Part shown: in pieces, positions 1 to 11,105 of the stretch
Layout: each line of letters starts with the position of its first letter
Position numbering within the stretch: the stretch's first letter is position 1
Assembly: GCF_018691265.1 (NCBI RefSeq)
Contig: NW_024881321.1
Coordinates: 26,447,698-26,511,697 of the forward strand
DNA length: 64,000 nucleotides
Direction: 5' to 3'
Origin: Tyto alba
Taxonomy: Eukaryota; Chordata; Aves; Strigiformes; Tytonidae
Notes under the pieces: generated by a model
Seen by the model: only the letters and a program-made list of their open reading frames with translations
Databases searched by the model: none
What the model was told of the DNA's origin: nothing
Position numbers and translations under genes: made by a program

Positions 1-3000
1 CACTGCAAATCTGAGTCATTAATAGACACAGAATAAAATGTGAAGGTTTATGTGTAGAGCAGCTAGTGAAAAGGATTATGGAGGAAGTGCAGGGATTTTT
101 TTCTCTCTATGTACTTCTTCTAGGTTTCCACTTTTTATTCCTGCAGGAATTTTGTAGGGTGCTGACAATGCAGTGCTGGTGAAACGATATGAAATCTTTT
201 TTTGCTAATGCAGGAATCAAGCATTGTATCAGCTCTTTTTTATTAGGTGTCAAGGGTGTTTGTTTATGCTCCCAACTACTAGAATTGGAGGGGTTATTGT
301 CTAGTGTAATTGCAGACTTCCTCCATTCTGTTATTGCTGCCAGTTTCTACTGAGCCAAATCAATCCTGACAGCTGGCCAGATGCTGCTTGTGCCAGTCAG
401 CAGGACTGTGGTCTCAAAAGAGCATCTAGTTATCAGGAAATTTTGCATCAAACTATAGAGACAATCTTGTTTTCTGAAAATACTATCATAAACACTGAAG
501 AAAATGTATTTAGTGACTTAATACATCTTTTTTAAAGGAGAGGGTGAGCACTTGACTGTTTCACTACAAATTCTGTTTATATAGGGTTAGTAGAGACTTT
601 TTTTTATTAGATAAACTGTATATATCATATCTTTATTACAGTCTGTGCAGCCCACAGACTCAAGAGCAGCTGTTGGGAGTGTAAACCAACATTACAGAAT
701 ACGTTTTTCCTAGTATTTGTTTAGTGATGTCACAACATTTATTTTAATTTGAATGGTCTTTGGGGCATCAACTATTTGGCTGCTTTAAATATTTTTTTTC
801 TACTACAATATAATTACCAAATAATAGGGTGTTTGGGTTTTTTACTGATCAAAGCAGTTAGAACAGTACACTTTCCATAGAAGACATCACTGTTATCATG
901 CAGTTTCTTTAGATAAAGCTGGATTTGATTTCTTACAGTTTATTTTCACATTGTTCAGAAAACTTTTTAAGGGAACAATGAAGAATGACTCAGGGAAAAG
1001 AAATCCTTGTTTTTCAACACTACTTTCACTGCTTCTGCTTGATGGAGTGCTTATATATTTCTGAACACAGTAAAAATGATAAGTATGGATAGGCTGCTAT
1101 TTTTTCATTTAATCTTTTTCTTTCCTCAATGGAAAGGATTGGGATAATTATCTGAAAATATCTTTATTCATCTAAAGAGCAAAGAAGAGGGAATAAAAGT
1201 TCCATACTTGACGATGGCTACTGATGTAGTTACAATCAAGGCTATTTTTTTTTCCTATCATATTGGTCCTTAAGTATACATACTTTGAATGCCTCTGAAT
1301 ATGCTGAAACACATTTACACGAGGTTCTTGCAAAACTGAAAAGCAGGTACAACTATCGAAACCCTACTAAGCCCTCAAAGAGGACCCCAACTGCCTGCTT
1401 GTATTCAATTGTTCTAACAATACCACATAAAATGACTTTTTCTGTTGTTGTTTTCTATCATGAGAACAATAAAATAAATATATTGTTTATATATGAATTC
1501 CAGCATCTGAACTCCACATGTTGGATGTAGTTGTTTCTACTCTGATGAGAATATTTCTATTGGGGAAAAAATGATTCTACAAAGTCAGAGTATTTCTGGT
1601 GGAATTGCTTATTGAATTAGCATAATACTTCTGTGAACAAAGGTATTTACAAATTGCAGCATCTTCCTATGGAAGCTTTAGGTTTTCAGCTTTTACCTCT
1701 ATTGGACTTTCTTGCTTTGGCATTATAAAAAAATCCTTTAGAGTCACTATACTAAAGAAACAACCATACAGTTCATATACATGGTGCAATTCAGGTCAAA
1801 GTAGTGGTGAGGGAAAAGGGGTAAGCCAGGGAATTAAAACTCTTCCTTCTCACTGTTTTTAAAAATAAGTGCAAATGCTACTGGATAAAACCAGGATTTT
1901 TTTCATCACCTTAGTCCTAAGTTTTTTCAACTTATTTTTACTATATTCAAAAGACAGTTGACATCATATGTCCTCATTTTTTTTTTTTGCCTTTTGTCAC
2001 AGGGCTTATACTGAGAGCATATGTTAACTGAAAATTTTTGAGGTTTGTATTGGTGTTGTAAGTGCTGGCTGGCATTAGATTTTATGTCACTACGGAGTAG
2101 ATTCCCCACACTCATTGTTTTTTCCAATTAATAGAGTGTCTTGATTTGCAAAGCTTAAATATATCTTGTATTTATATCACTTCAGAAATAGGGGCACAGG
2201 AGTAAAGATCCTGTTCACTTAACTTTGTCTTTATTTCTCCATTTTAATTTTCCAACTGAAAGGCTGGAATTTTTACATCTGTTTACCAAGGGCCACACAC
2301 CATTTAACGCAATAACACCAGCCAAATGAATCTCTCTTAAGTATAATGCTGTTACATATGTCAGAACTGAGCAGCAGTTATTATTACCCTTAGTTTAAAG
2401 GTAGTGAAATTAGCTCCTGGGGATACATTCCTGTTAAGCACCAATTAGTGTATAGCTCTTTTATTTGCCATTGCCAGTGCAGTCTAGTGTGACCAGTGGA
2501 CAGAGGATCAGAAGACCTAAACATCAGCCTAACCTTTCTACCTATTGTGCTGGAAAAAGAAATAGTAATTAACCTCTTTGTATTCCCTCTCTTATTCAGC
2601 AAAATGATTCTGAGCTTTTGTGAAAAAAAAAAAAAGCTTCATATGAGGTGCGTATATCCTCATTATCGAGTTATCAGGAGCTATTTCTGCTCAAACATTT
2701 AGCCCACAATGTATGTTCTTGTTTGTTTCTTCTATGCCCCAACTCTGCACTACCCTTTCCATTTCACAGGCAGGTTCCCTGCCCATTTTAGGATTAATCT
2801 ATTCACATTTTTTAGCTCAGGGCCAGCAGCACCAAGAGCATCACCAGCTGATTGAAAAGACTAGAATTCACTGCTCTGGAGACCCTGTTGAGGAAAAAAT
2901 GTTAGTGGTTTGATGTCACTTTGAGCTGGAGGAAGATCTGTGTGAATCAACTAATAGACAAACCAGCCTGGGGAAAAGGAGCACCTGTGACTTGATCCTG

Positions 3001-3968
3001 TACTTGAGGAGGCTAGGAAGTATGGGCAGACTTATAGGAATGCTATGCCAGTAGCTGAGAAAGCAAGAAGTGTCTGGGAGGACAGCCTGTAGCCATGAAG
3101 AAATCTGAGGGATACTGTGTAAGATGATGAGCAGGTTTCAGTACTATTATAACCAGCTGACTGTGACTGACATTTCTTTCCACCTTCTTAACTATTTTCC
3201 AGGTCTCTTCTCACAATCTCCACTAATCATAGCCATTTTGAAGAGTGTGTTCAGTGAGGTGGTTGGACTTTCTACATGTATTTCTGTCTCTGTTTTTGTC
3301 AGGGTTGTCTGATTCTGGAAGAGCATCATGCTTTCCCCCTTTCTTATTCAGCTGACTGGACTTAGTGTGAAGGCGTGTTTCTCTGCAGCTATCAAAAATG
3401 CTTTGTATAGCATAATACAGGCCTGCTAATTTTCTTTCTACTTGTGCCTTTGCCTGCCTTCTAGAAGTTCAGTAACAATCTGCTTCACACAGCATTGTCA
3501 ACAATGAAGTAGCATGCACAGAGCTTTGCTGAGGATAGTAACATGTTACTACTGTGCACTTTTAGCATCTGCATAAAACTTCTTACCTACAGATATTACC
3601 TATATTTTGTATGATAAAAGAAAGTGACATACAGAAAGACCTAGAACAATTCTCTGACAAATCACAGTAAAAAAATCCACCACCAAAAAAAAAAGGTTTT
3701 CCTGTCTGCAGGGCAAAGAACTTTCCTAAATAGCATAAATTGATGTATAAATTACCAGTATGATGTATTTTGAGATGAGTCACTACATATAATACAAGGT
3801 TTAACTTATTCATCTTGGTGTTCATTTCCCTAAAAGTAGGTTTACTTAGAAAATCAGCTTATTTCAACTCAGCTACCAGTTGAATGGCTGGTGAAAATGT
3901 AGAAAAGTTGAAACAAGTGAGTTTATGAACAGTAAGCTTTATTTTAGTTGTTTTTTTTTTTTTTTTCA
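1..3968. other. AT-rich non-coding stretch, no gene seen
   Basis: All reading frames are short (at most about 80 codons) and none resembles a known protein. The sequence is AT-rich with scattered short T and A runs, for example an A13 run near 2623 and a T run ending just before the LTR. I see no terminal inverted repeats, LINE tail or microsatellite of note. It is best read as intergenic or intronic DNA. Confidence 0.75.
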
Positions 3969-3973
3969 AACAC
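3969..3973. repeat. 5' target-site duplication (AACAC) of the solo LTR
   Basis: The five bases AACAC directly before the TG of the LTR recur directly after its terminal CA at 4863-4867. A 5-bp duplication is the usual integration footprint of ERVL-type (class III) elements, whereas alpharetroviruses give 6 bp. The perfect match fixes both LTR boundaries. Confidence 0.85.
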
Positions 3974-4020
3974 TGTCCTGGGTTGAGTGAGTGATGGGGT
4001 TTTTGTTTGGTGGCGGGGGA

Positions 4021-4042
4021 GGGGGCTGCGGGGGCAGCCCCC
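4021..4042 (+). repeat. GC-only hairpin inside the LTR
   Basis: The arms GGGGGCTGC (4021-4029) and GCAGCCCCC (4034-4042) are exact reverse complements around a GGGG loop, giving a 9-bp stem. It sits near the 5' end of the LTR, in the upstream (U3) part if the TATA-like site at 4133 is real. It could fold in RNA or single-stranded DNA. Any role is unknown. Confidence 0.7.
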
Positions 4043-4132
4043 TGTGAGAAGCTTCTCGAAGCTCCCCCAGCTCCAAGTCAGCTCCACCTCTGCACCAAAA
4101 CTGAGCCCATCCGCTGCGCCTCTGTGATAACA

Positions 4133-4140
4133 TATTTAAG
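4133..4140 (+). promoter_or_regulatory. Possible TATA-like element of the LTR
   Basis: TATTTAAG lies in an AT-rich dip inside otherwise GC-rich LTR sequence, upstream of the AATAAA signal, as expected for an LTR promoter. If it is used, transcription would start near 4160-4170. That would make U3 unusually short and R long, so the assignment is tentative. Confidence 0.35.
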
Positions 4141-4677
4141 AAGGGACATGGTGACGGGCAGTCGGACTTGTTCAGCAGCTGCATGAACACCAAGGTCAGT
4201 GGAGGAACGGAGGAAGAAAGGAGGGGGAAGGTGTGCTGGAGCAGAGACCCCCCTGTATCCTGTGGTGAGACGGCAGGGCGGCCCCCCCTGCCACCCATGA
4301 AGGTCTATGGTGGAGCAGACATTGATTTGTGGCCTGTGTTTGTTTTCACCTGGCTGAGAAAAGTGCTGTGCCCGAAGAAGGCCGGGATCTTGTGGGAAAA
4401 AGTAGACCCTGATGCTGTAATTCAGCGCTGGGAGGATTGCAGCATGCGGGGGTGTCCCATGCCGGAGCAGCTTGGGAAGGGCTGCAGCCGTGGGAGAGAG
4501 AGACTCCTGTGGAGGACTGTCTTCTGGGAGAGGGGGACCACGATGGAGCAGGGGAACAAGTTCCAGAAGCTCCCCCCACCGAAGATGGAGGAAGTGGCAG
4601 CACTGACTGCACCCCCCATTCCCTGCCCCTGCGCCACTGGGGGAGGAGGTAGAGATATCGGGAGCAGAACTGAGCCC

Positions 4678-4700
4678 GGGAAGAAGGGAGGGGTGGGGGG
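4678..4700 (+). other. G-quadruplex motif in the LTR, plus strand
   Basis: Four G runs of at least three (4678-4680, 4686-4688, 4690-4693, 4695-4700) are separated by loops of 5, 1 and 1 bases. This fits the standard quadruplex pattern. It lies about 70 bp before the polyadenylation signal of the same LTR, so it could affect LTR transcription or RNA processing, which is inference. Confidence 0.6.
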
Positions 4701-4766
4701 AAGGTGTTCTCAAGATGTGGCAACGCTTATCACTGTCCTACTTTGTTACATGTTGCTACTCTCTGT

Positions 4767-4772
4767 AATAAA
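4767..4772 (+). promoter_or_regulatory. Polyadenylation signal of the LTR
   Basis: A canonical AATAAA on the plus strand sits about 90 bp before the LTR 3' end and is followed by a T-rich stretch and a GT-rich stretch (TGTGGTGGTTGG). This arrangement is typical of an LTR R/U5 region that supplies cleavage and polyadenylation. It agrees with the orientation given by the TG...CA ends. Confidence 0.65.
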
Positions 4773-4862
4773 TGTATGGGTTTTTTCCTTCCCCTAACGA
4801 GTCTGCCTTTTGCTTGTGATGATCTGTGGTGGTTGGCTGTTAACCCGGATCAAACCACTACA

Positions 4863-4867
4863 AACAC
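4863..4867. repeat. 3' target-site duplication (AACAC) of the solo LTR
   Basis: This AACAC copy directly follows the LTR terminal CA and matches 3969-3973 exactly. Confidence 0.85.
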
Positions 4868-7800
4868 CAATCCAGATTCTACTAGAGTGATTGTTGACAC
4901 ATCATGATCTTTATATGTGCATTCTTGTATTGAGTTACAACTCATGAGAGAATTTAAAATGACAGAAGAATAAAGATGCTTTATTAGTAGTAAATACAGC
5001 ATTTAAAAGCTGCTGTCTGTTCAACTGACAAGTGAAATATTTCTGAAATACATGATTTCATATAGAAATGTTTGTTGTTTATATGTCTTGAATGATTTTA
5101 TATTCAGTCCTTACGCTATTTCATGAGCTTAATGCTATACATACATTTATTAATTAACCATCAATGTTGATTTTATTTCTGCCTTAAGATAAAAGAAATC
5201 TTGTAGAAAATATTGTGGAAAATATAGCAAAAACATAGATGAATAGGCAGAAGCTAAATTAGTATAAATATTTTTTTAAAATAAACTAACCCTTTCCAGT
5301 TGATTTCTGTGTTTAATAAACTTATAAAATTTAAAGTCATGGTTTATAAAACTAATTAGTTACCGTCCTACTTACTTTTGTATGCATCATTTTGTATTAG
5401 CATAAAATCCTTGGTTGTTTTTAATCTCAAAATTTAATTTATCTTTAAAATTAAGATTTGTTGGCTGAAAAAAGAAAATAAAACTATGTGACTTGAAGTC
5501 TCACCTCCAATGTACACAAAATATTGCATTGCAATTAATGTTGATTGACTGCCATAGATGAGAAGGTTTGTCATTCTGTAACTGAGGGAAAGAAAATGCT
5601 GGACATAGAGAAGATTGCTGATGGGAACCCGAATTCTTGTTACTGAATCTCTCTTTTATATGTCTTGCTGGCTTATGTCCACCTCTCATCTATTTTTTAT
5701 TGAAGATTTTCTTAGGTTGTGGCTTCTCAGCAAGGAATTCAATTATGGGACTGAAAAAAAATTCAACACAGAAACTGTCAACACAATCACATGGCTGTAA
5801 TCAGATTGCTGAAGTGACTCCTTAAGCATCATAGCCCCCATATAGAAGAATATAACAGAGCACAGGGATGAAAAGCTGTTATCGTGATATGGTTAATGCA
5901 AAGAAAGAGGCACCTCTAAACCGTGGTTTGCTTGTGTATGGCTACCATGAATTTACTAACAGCAAACAGTAAGAATGGGAGCATGTCTAACTGGGGGGTG
6001 GCCTGAGGTCTTCAGGTTGTGTGTAGTCATCTGTCTGAGGCCCATGGAGTTGAAGACAAGTCTTCAGCTTATCTGATGGAGACAGAAGTGAAAATCTCTC
6101 CTCATGCCAAACTGCTATGGTGAGAACATTAATTCAGGAAGGGGAGACTGGATGGTTGAGTTTCCCAGAGGGGAGCTGCAACTGTTGCTGGGGCGGCAGC
6201 TGAGTTACAGTGAAGAACTCAAAAGATATGGAAGCAAAAATGGAGAATAAGAGCAGTGGTCAGACAGTATTTGCGCTGCAGCACCTACAAGTCAAGCTGT
6301 GTTTCTTCCCATGATACTACATCTATTCTGGACCATAGCTTATTTCTCTTTTCCCTACTTTTTTTATGAAGTATGGAAGGAAAAATAGCTTTAGTCCAGC
6401 TCACTGAAGCAAGTTCAAAACCAGGAATGCTTTGAATTTTATGTCTCTATTGTAGCAAATGTTTTCAGATATATTTCTGTCAATGAGCTATTTCATATAA
6501 ATCAAGCAAGAAGTGTGTTTCCAATTCATATTCAGATATGTTAACACATCAGATCTCAAGATTTATAGTCATCAGAGAACAGAAATATTCCATAAGATTT
6601 ACCTAATCTATCCAAAATAACTTAGAAACTTGTTGAAATTCCCACAAATGACAGAGCAAGAATTAAAGGTTCTAAATTCTTTGGGTAATGATTTCTGATA
6701 ATTTTTATCTTAAAAAATCACAGATGATTCAAGCAGCAAAATGGTGACATTTGCTTAAAACTTTTTGGGAATTACTTTTCTGTCCTAACTTAATATGTCA
6801 TTTGATTAAAATCATATGTTCCCAGACTGCTAAAACGAGAACTTTATTGTTAGGAAAAGGAAACCTAAGAAACCACACTGTTTTAATACAATCTCTTGCT
6901 AATTTTTTTCAGTAAGTACATTTGGCTTTGAAGAATTAAATTTTACCAGTTTTCAGAGGCTTTCAATTTATGTTTCAATTAATTTCACCTAACTTTAGAT
7001 GTTTAGATTGGTCACCCTAAGCTTCTACAGCCAGTGGAAAGAGCAATTCCAAAGAGTCTAAGACCTCTAACCTATCTCATGCATGCTTCTTAAGATGAGA
7101 TGAATTGTCTTGGGAGACACTTTTCTCTACACTGAGATAAAGGCCTCTATAAGCCTCAACAGATTGTCTCAGATATCTAATTTGTAGACATCTGAGTTAA
7201 ATTTGATCCTCAGCTGCCGTTTAAACTAATTCCTGTGAAAGTAATGAAAGAATTTTTTTTTTTTTTTTTTTCTGTTCTGCGGGAACACTTAACATGGTCT
7301 CAGTTGTTTTACAAGGCAAGAGTAGGATGAGTAATATCCATATTGTGTTTGATTCTCCTTCCCTTTCCCTATTCCCATAATAGATAAGATATAAACTTAT
7401 TTTTCTTGCCCACTCTTTTAGGAGAGTTCATCTACATTCAAATGTATGATCAGTTTTCATACTGTTGCAATAGACGTAGTTCCTGCAGTGTGTCTTTCAT
7501 AAAGCTTGATCAGAAGCTGGGCCATTCAGGAGTGCCAGGTAGGAGGACAAATGTATAGTCCAAAGTCTATATATATTCAACCCTAAATCATTGGAGAGAG
7601 ACAACTTCAGGAAACTATGAAAGACAAAAAGCTATCTTTCATTCCTTAAGGTAGATCTGGTCTAAAGCCTTATGATGCTATACTGAATCTTTTAATATGA
7701 GTTTAATTACAATTCAGACATAATGGAAGAATACTCATTGAACTGGAACTCAGCTTCCATTTTCCTGCACAGCAAGAACTCACAGACAAGATAAAAGGCC

Positions 7801-9614
7801 TGAAGTATAAATTTATCTTAACTAAAAACACTGTTTGACTTTATTAGTGTTTAGTCCTCATTTTATTTGTTATAGCCTTTTCTACCATAATTGAAAAAGT
7901 AATAAACATTAAGGAATAAATTGACTCTTTTTCTTATGAAAAAGGGATGGAGCTTTTCTTCAAGGATCTCCTGCTGCCTTTAAACACTGAGTACTATCGC
8001 TACTGAGCTTGTTACAGTTGTTGAAATAAGCATGATCTCTGAATTGAAACATCAGCCTCCAAGCAGTTGGAACTCCTTGTTCATGTCAATACTATATCTA
8101 TTTATTGTACGTACAATTAAGAGACTAAATTAGACAAGACAAGACCCAATTTCCTGTTTTCCAAAAGTTTAATATATTGCAAGACCATAAGGGTAAATGA
8201 CAGCCCTTAATGCCAGAACATGTTTTCCAATGCCTCTGCTGCTATACATCTACTGTAGATAGATTTATGTTCTAATTTGAAATAGTGACAGAGGCTGATT
8301 TTTTATAGACATAATTAAAGAAAGTGTTCATGAAGGTTTGTAAATCCACAGACATTTCACAGTATATAACTTTATTTTTTCAACAGCAGGAACCCAAATT
8401 ATCCAACAATAGTTTATGGAATAGGGTTTGACCCACACTGGACTTAGATTTTATCAGAAATGCAGCAATGGCTGTCATGAAATTTTACAAGGTAGTCCTT
8501 ATACTTTGTAATATTAAATAGTCTTTCTGTATATGATTCTTTCATTGTTTTGTTTTCTATGACTGAACCAGTGGCTGTATACATAGCTACATCCATTGTT
8601 AGTAAAATGAACAACATAATGCTTCATTACTCTATGTTTATGCAGATGTAGCCTTGCTACTGTCAATGAAATTATATCAGTATAAATCTGGTTATCACCA
8701 GCATGAATTATGCTTACATTTACAATTTAGATCTTATGGGATAGTATTCATAATGGAAAATGTATTATCTCCTATTAATGGTAAGATTCTGTGTACATGT
8801 ATTGAACTGATTTTAGTTCTGGCTAGCAATACTTAAGATTAACTGAGTACTCTCTAAAGTTTTGTTTGTCTGCTTGTTTTAAATTTTATTATTTAACATC
8901 AGCAGACTTATTTTTATAGACTCATTATAGTGAGTTAGTAATTGTTCGTGCTGAGGAGTATATGAAAAGATTAATGGGTTGTGACTCAGTACCTGCTGAG
9001 GCTTCAGGCAAAATCATTTATGCATTCTTAACACACTTATCTTTAAATTTACTCCCCAGCAAAAACTATTATCTAAGGTGAAAGTATTCATTGACTTGTA
9101 ATGGTAATAATTCTATCTGGATTTCCAGGTAATATTATGCATATTATTGGTGTTGAGGACAAGATAAAGGCAGCAAAAAATCAAAATGTGTTGAGGCTAA
9201 CCATAGAGGTCAATACAAAAGAGACAGTCTTATACAAATACATCAGTGGCAAATGAATTCTTGTGGAGAATGTAGATCTATTAAAAGAATAAAAGAGTGC
9301 ATCCAATTAAACAAATGGTAATTTTAAAATAGCTGACAGCTTATTTTCATTTGAAAATTCTCTTCAGAAATGAAATAATATGAATAATTATCAAGAAAAA
9401 AAAATCCCCATGAAGGTAAGATTGAACATGTGCAAATCAGTCAGCTGAGATGTTGTGCTTCCAGAGATGTTAATGTATCTCTGTAATAGGTCGAAGAGAT
9501 TTTCAGAGGTATAAAGTACAAATGGTATACTACTCTCTGCAAGTCATCAATAGTCAAGAGACCAATGACTGCATATTTTGGTATACATACTAAACAGTTA
9601 GATCTTTTCATCCT
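4868..9614. other. AT-rich non-coding stretch, no gene seen
   Basis: No recognisable exon or protein similarity is visible. 5000-5480 is very AT-rich. 5950-6300 is somewhat richer in G+C without identifiable content. A T19 run lies at 7253-7271. Around 7000-7210 phrases such as GTAGACATCTGAG hint at a very old, unclassifiable interspersed repeat. Confidence 0.7.
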
Positions 9615-9990
9615 ACAGAAGAGAAGGCTTGGGAAGATCTTATCACAGTTTTCCAGTACTTTGTACTACAAATAGTAGAGTAGCTACAAAGAGGATGGAG
9701 ACTGTCTCTTCACAAGAAGGCACATAGAGAGGACAAGGGGTAATGGGTAAAAGTTTTACCTGAAGAGGTTTCATCTTGATATAATATGGACATTTTTTTA
9801 CAGTGACAACAATCAATCACTCAGACAACTTCCCCAGGGATGCGATGAAGTCCCCATCACTGGATGTTTTCAAGACACAACTGGACAGGACGATAAATAA
9901 TCTTATTTAGTCCCCCTTTTCCATGGAAGGTTGGACCAGATGATCTTTCAAGGTCTCTTCCAACCAGGGCTGTTCATGATTCTGTGATTC
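9615..9990 (+). mobile_element. Old CR1 LINE fragment (3' end), plus strand
   Basis: The block contains typical CR1 3'-end phrases in the right order. An AGAGAAGGCTTGGGAAGATC stretch is followed by GACAAGGGGTAATGG. Then come GTCCCCATCACTGGATGTTT and GGTTGGACCAGATGATCTT, and finally the terminal TGATTCTGTGATTC repeat that ends CR1 copies. It is 5'-truncated at about 376 bp, as most CR1 copies are. It is diverged, with several indels and no intact reverse-transcriptase frame, so it is an old dead copy. CR1 carries no poly(A) tail, which fits. The 5' edge is approximate. Confidence 0.85.
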
Positions 9991-10869
9991 AGAGGAGTCA
10001 TGGATAATGAAGAGCAGTAGCAACAAACTAAATGCAAACCTAGACAGTCTTCTGTATTCTTTTTAAAAAGAAGCGGACATGGAGGGCAGAGTCTCACAGG
10101 ATGTGACCTCCATTCCAGCAATACTAGAACCAATGCTCTAGGGCGAGAATCACAGACAGCTCCAAGATAGTTAAGTCTTGATAAGCAAGCAGCATGGAAT
10201 TATGAAGAGTCATTTCATTTTGCAGACTACATTAGTTTCTTATACAGGATTTGTAAATAAAGCCTTCTTATTTTATAAAATTAGGGTGACCGGCAAAGGT
10301 CATAACTGAAACAAAATAAAAAATTCAGTGACACAAGAAGGAAGAGGTGTGAGGTGAGAAATAAGTTGTCTCTTATGTATAGCATAGTAGTTTAAAGAGC
10401 TTGTTTCCATGTACCATTTCATTAATTAGCTTTCATCAGTTGAATATGTGTAACCAGCATCTTATCACTATAGTGCATGTGGTGGGTATCCACATCTTGC
10501 TCTCAAGAGAGTATTTACCTGTCCCTTCCATGCCTTGTGGTAGCAGTATGCATACACCACATTTACAGCAGTGCTCTGGATGTGAATCTAGCAGGGGATC
10601 TTTCTGAGGGGAGAAGATGAATTGTCACACAAATTATCTCCTATCACACCAAAAGGCCTCATTCTGAATAGATTCAGAAACTAACACAACTTTCAAGATA
10701 TATTAATGATTTACTGTCTTAGACTGTTCACAACCTCTCCACTGAAACAGTTCTCTTAGCAATCAGGGTCTGGGTCCAAGACAAATATTCTCAAGCGCTT
10801 ATTCTAAAAAGCAAGATCTCAGTCCATGACAATCCACCTTCCTACAGCTCTTTGGAGTGCACACTTACA

Positions 10870-11105
10870 GAAAGTATCTATAGAAATATTTAGAAAGCTA
10901 CAAAGAAATCCAAGGGAGGAAATATTTAAGTTATTTGGACTGTTCAATTTAGGAGAAGAAGAAAAACTTGGCAGATGTGTGAACTACACAGAAGGCACAT
11001 TTTAGGTTATATGACAGTCTTTGTTGCATGACCATTTCTCATGGCAGTAAAACAAATGATGGTAATGCCCAATCTAGCAGAGGAGAGGTGGTTTTAACAC
11101 AGGCG
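10870..11105 (+). mobile_element. Possible highly decayed CR1 fragment
   Basis: Phrases such as GGACTGTTCAATTTAGGAGAAG, read with its neighbours, and later AAAACAAATGATGGTAATG resemble the CR1 segments that normally read 'GGCTGTTCAGCCTGGAGAAG' and 'AGGACAAGGGGTAATGG'. The spacing and orientation are compatible with a CR1 on the plus strand, about 900 bp from the clearer copy. Similarity is weak and by eye only, and the edges are guesses. Confidence 0.3.

Larger units (their letters stand above)
3974..4862 (+). mobile_element. Solo LTR of an ERVL-like endogenous retrovirus
   Basis: This 889-bp block is clearly GC-richer than its surroundings. It opens with TGTCCTGGGTTGAG and closes with AAACCACTACA, giving the TG...CA ends of a retroviral LTR. 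Identical AACAC direct repeats flank it, so it is a complete single insertion. An AATAAA polyadenylation signal lies about 90 bp before the 3' end and a TATA-like TATTTAAG lies about 160 bp from the 5' end, both on the plus strand, which sets the orientation. No gag, pol or env reading frame and no second LTR adjoins it. The internal part was therefore lost, most likely by recombination between the two LTRs. The head and tail are familiar from songbird ERVL LTR families; the exact subfamily cannot be named without a library search. Long open frames on both strands inside it are not genes. The intact duplication suggests a fairly recent insertion. Confidence 0.88.

Noticed and set aside
3121..3172. 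C/D-box snoRNA-like words (ATGATGA followed by CTGA)
   Set aside because: The spacing of about 45 bases is too short, no terminal stem is visible, and the boxes are common words.
3966..4723. Antisense open frames (110, 211 and 125 codons) as genes
   Set aside because: They overlap one another and the sense frame inside the LTR. Proline/serine-rich low-complexity translations are expected from GC-rich DNA with few stops.
4168..4797. A 209-codon open frame on the plus strand as a gene
   Set aside because: It lies entirely inside the solo LTR, runs through its polyadenylation signal, has low-complexity GC-driven composition and matches no protein I recognise.
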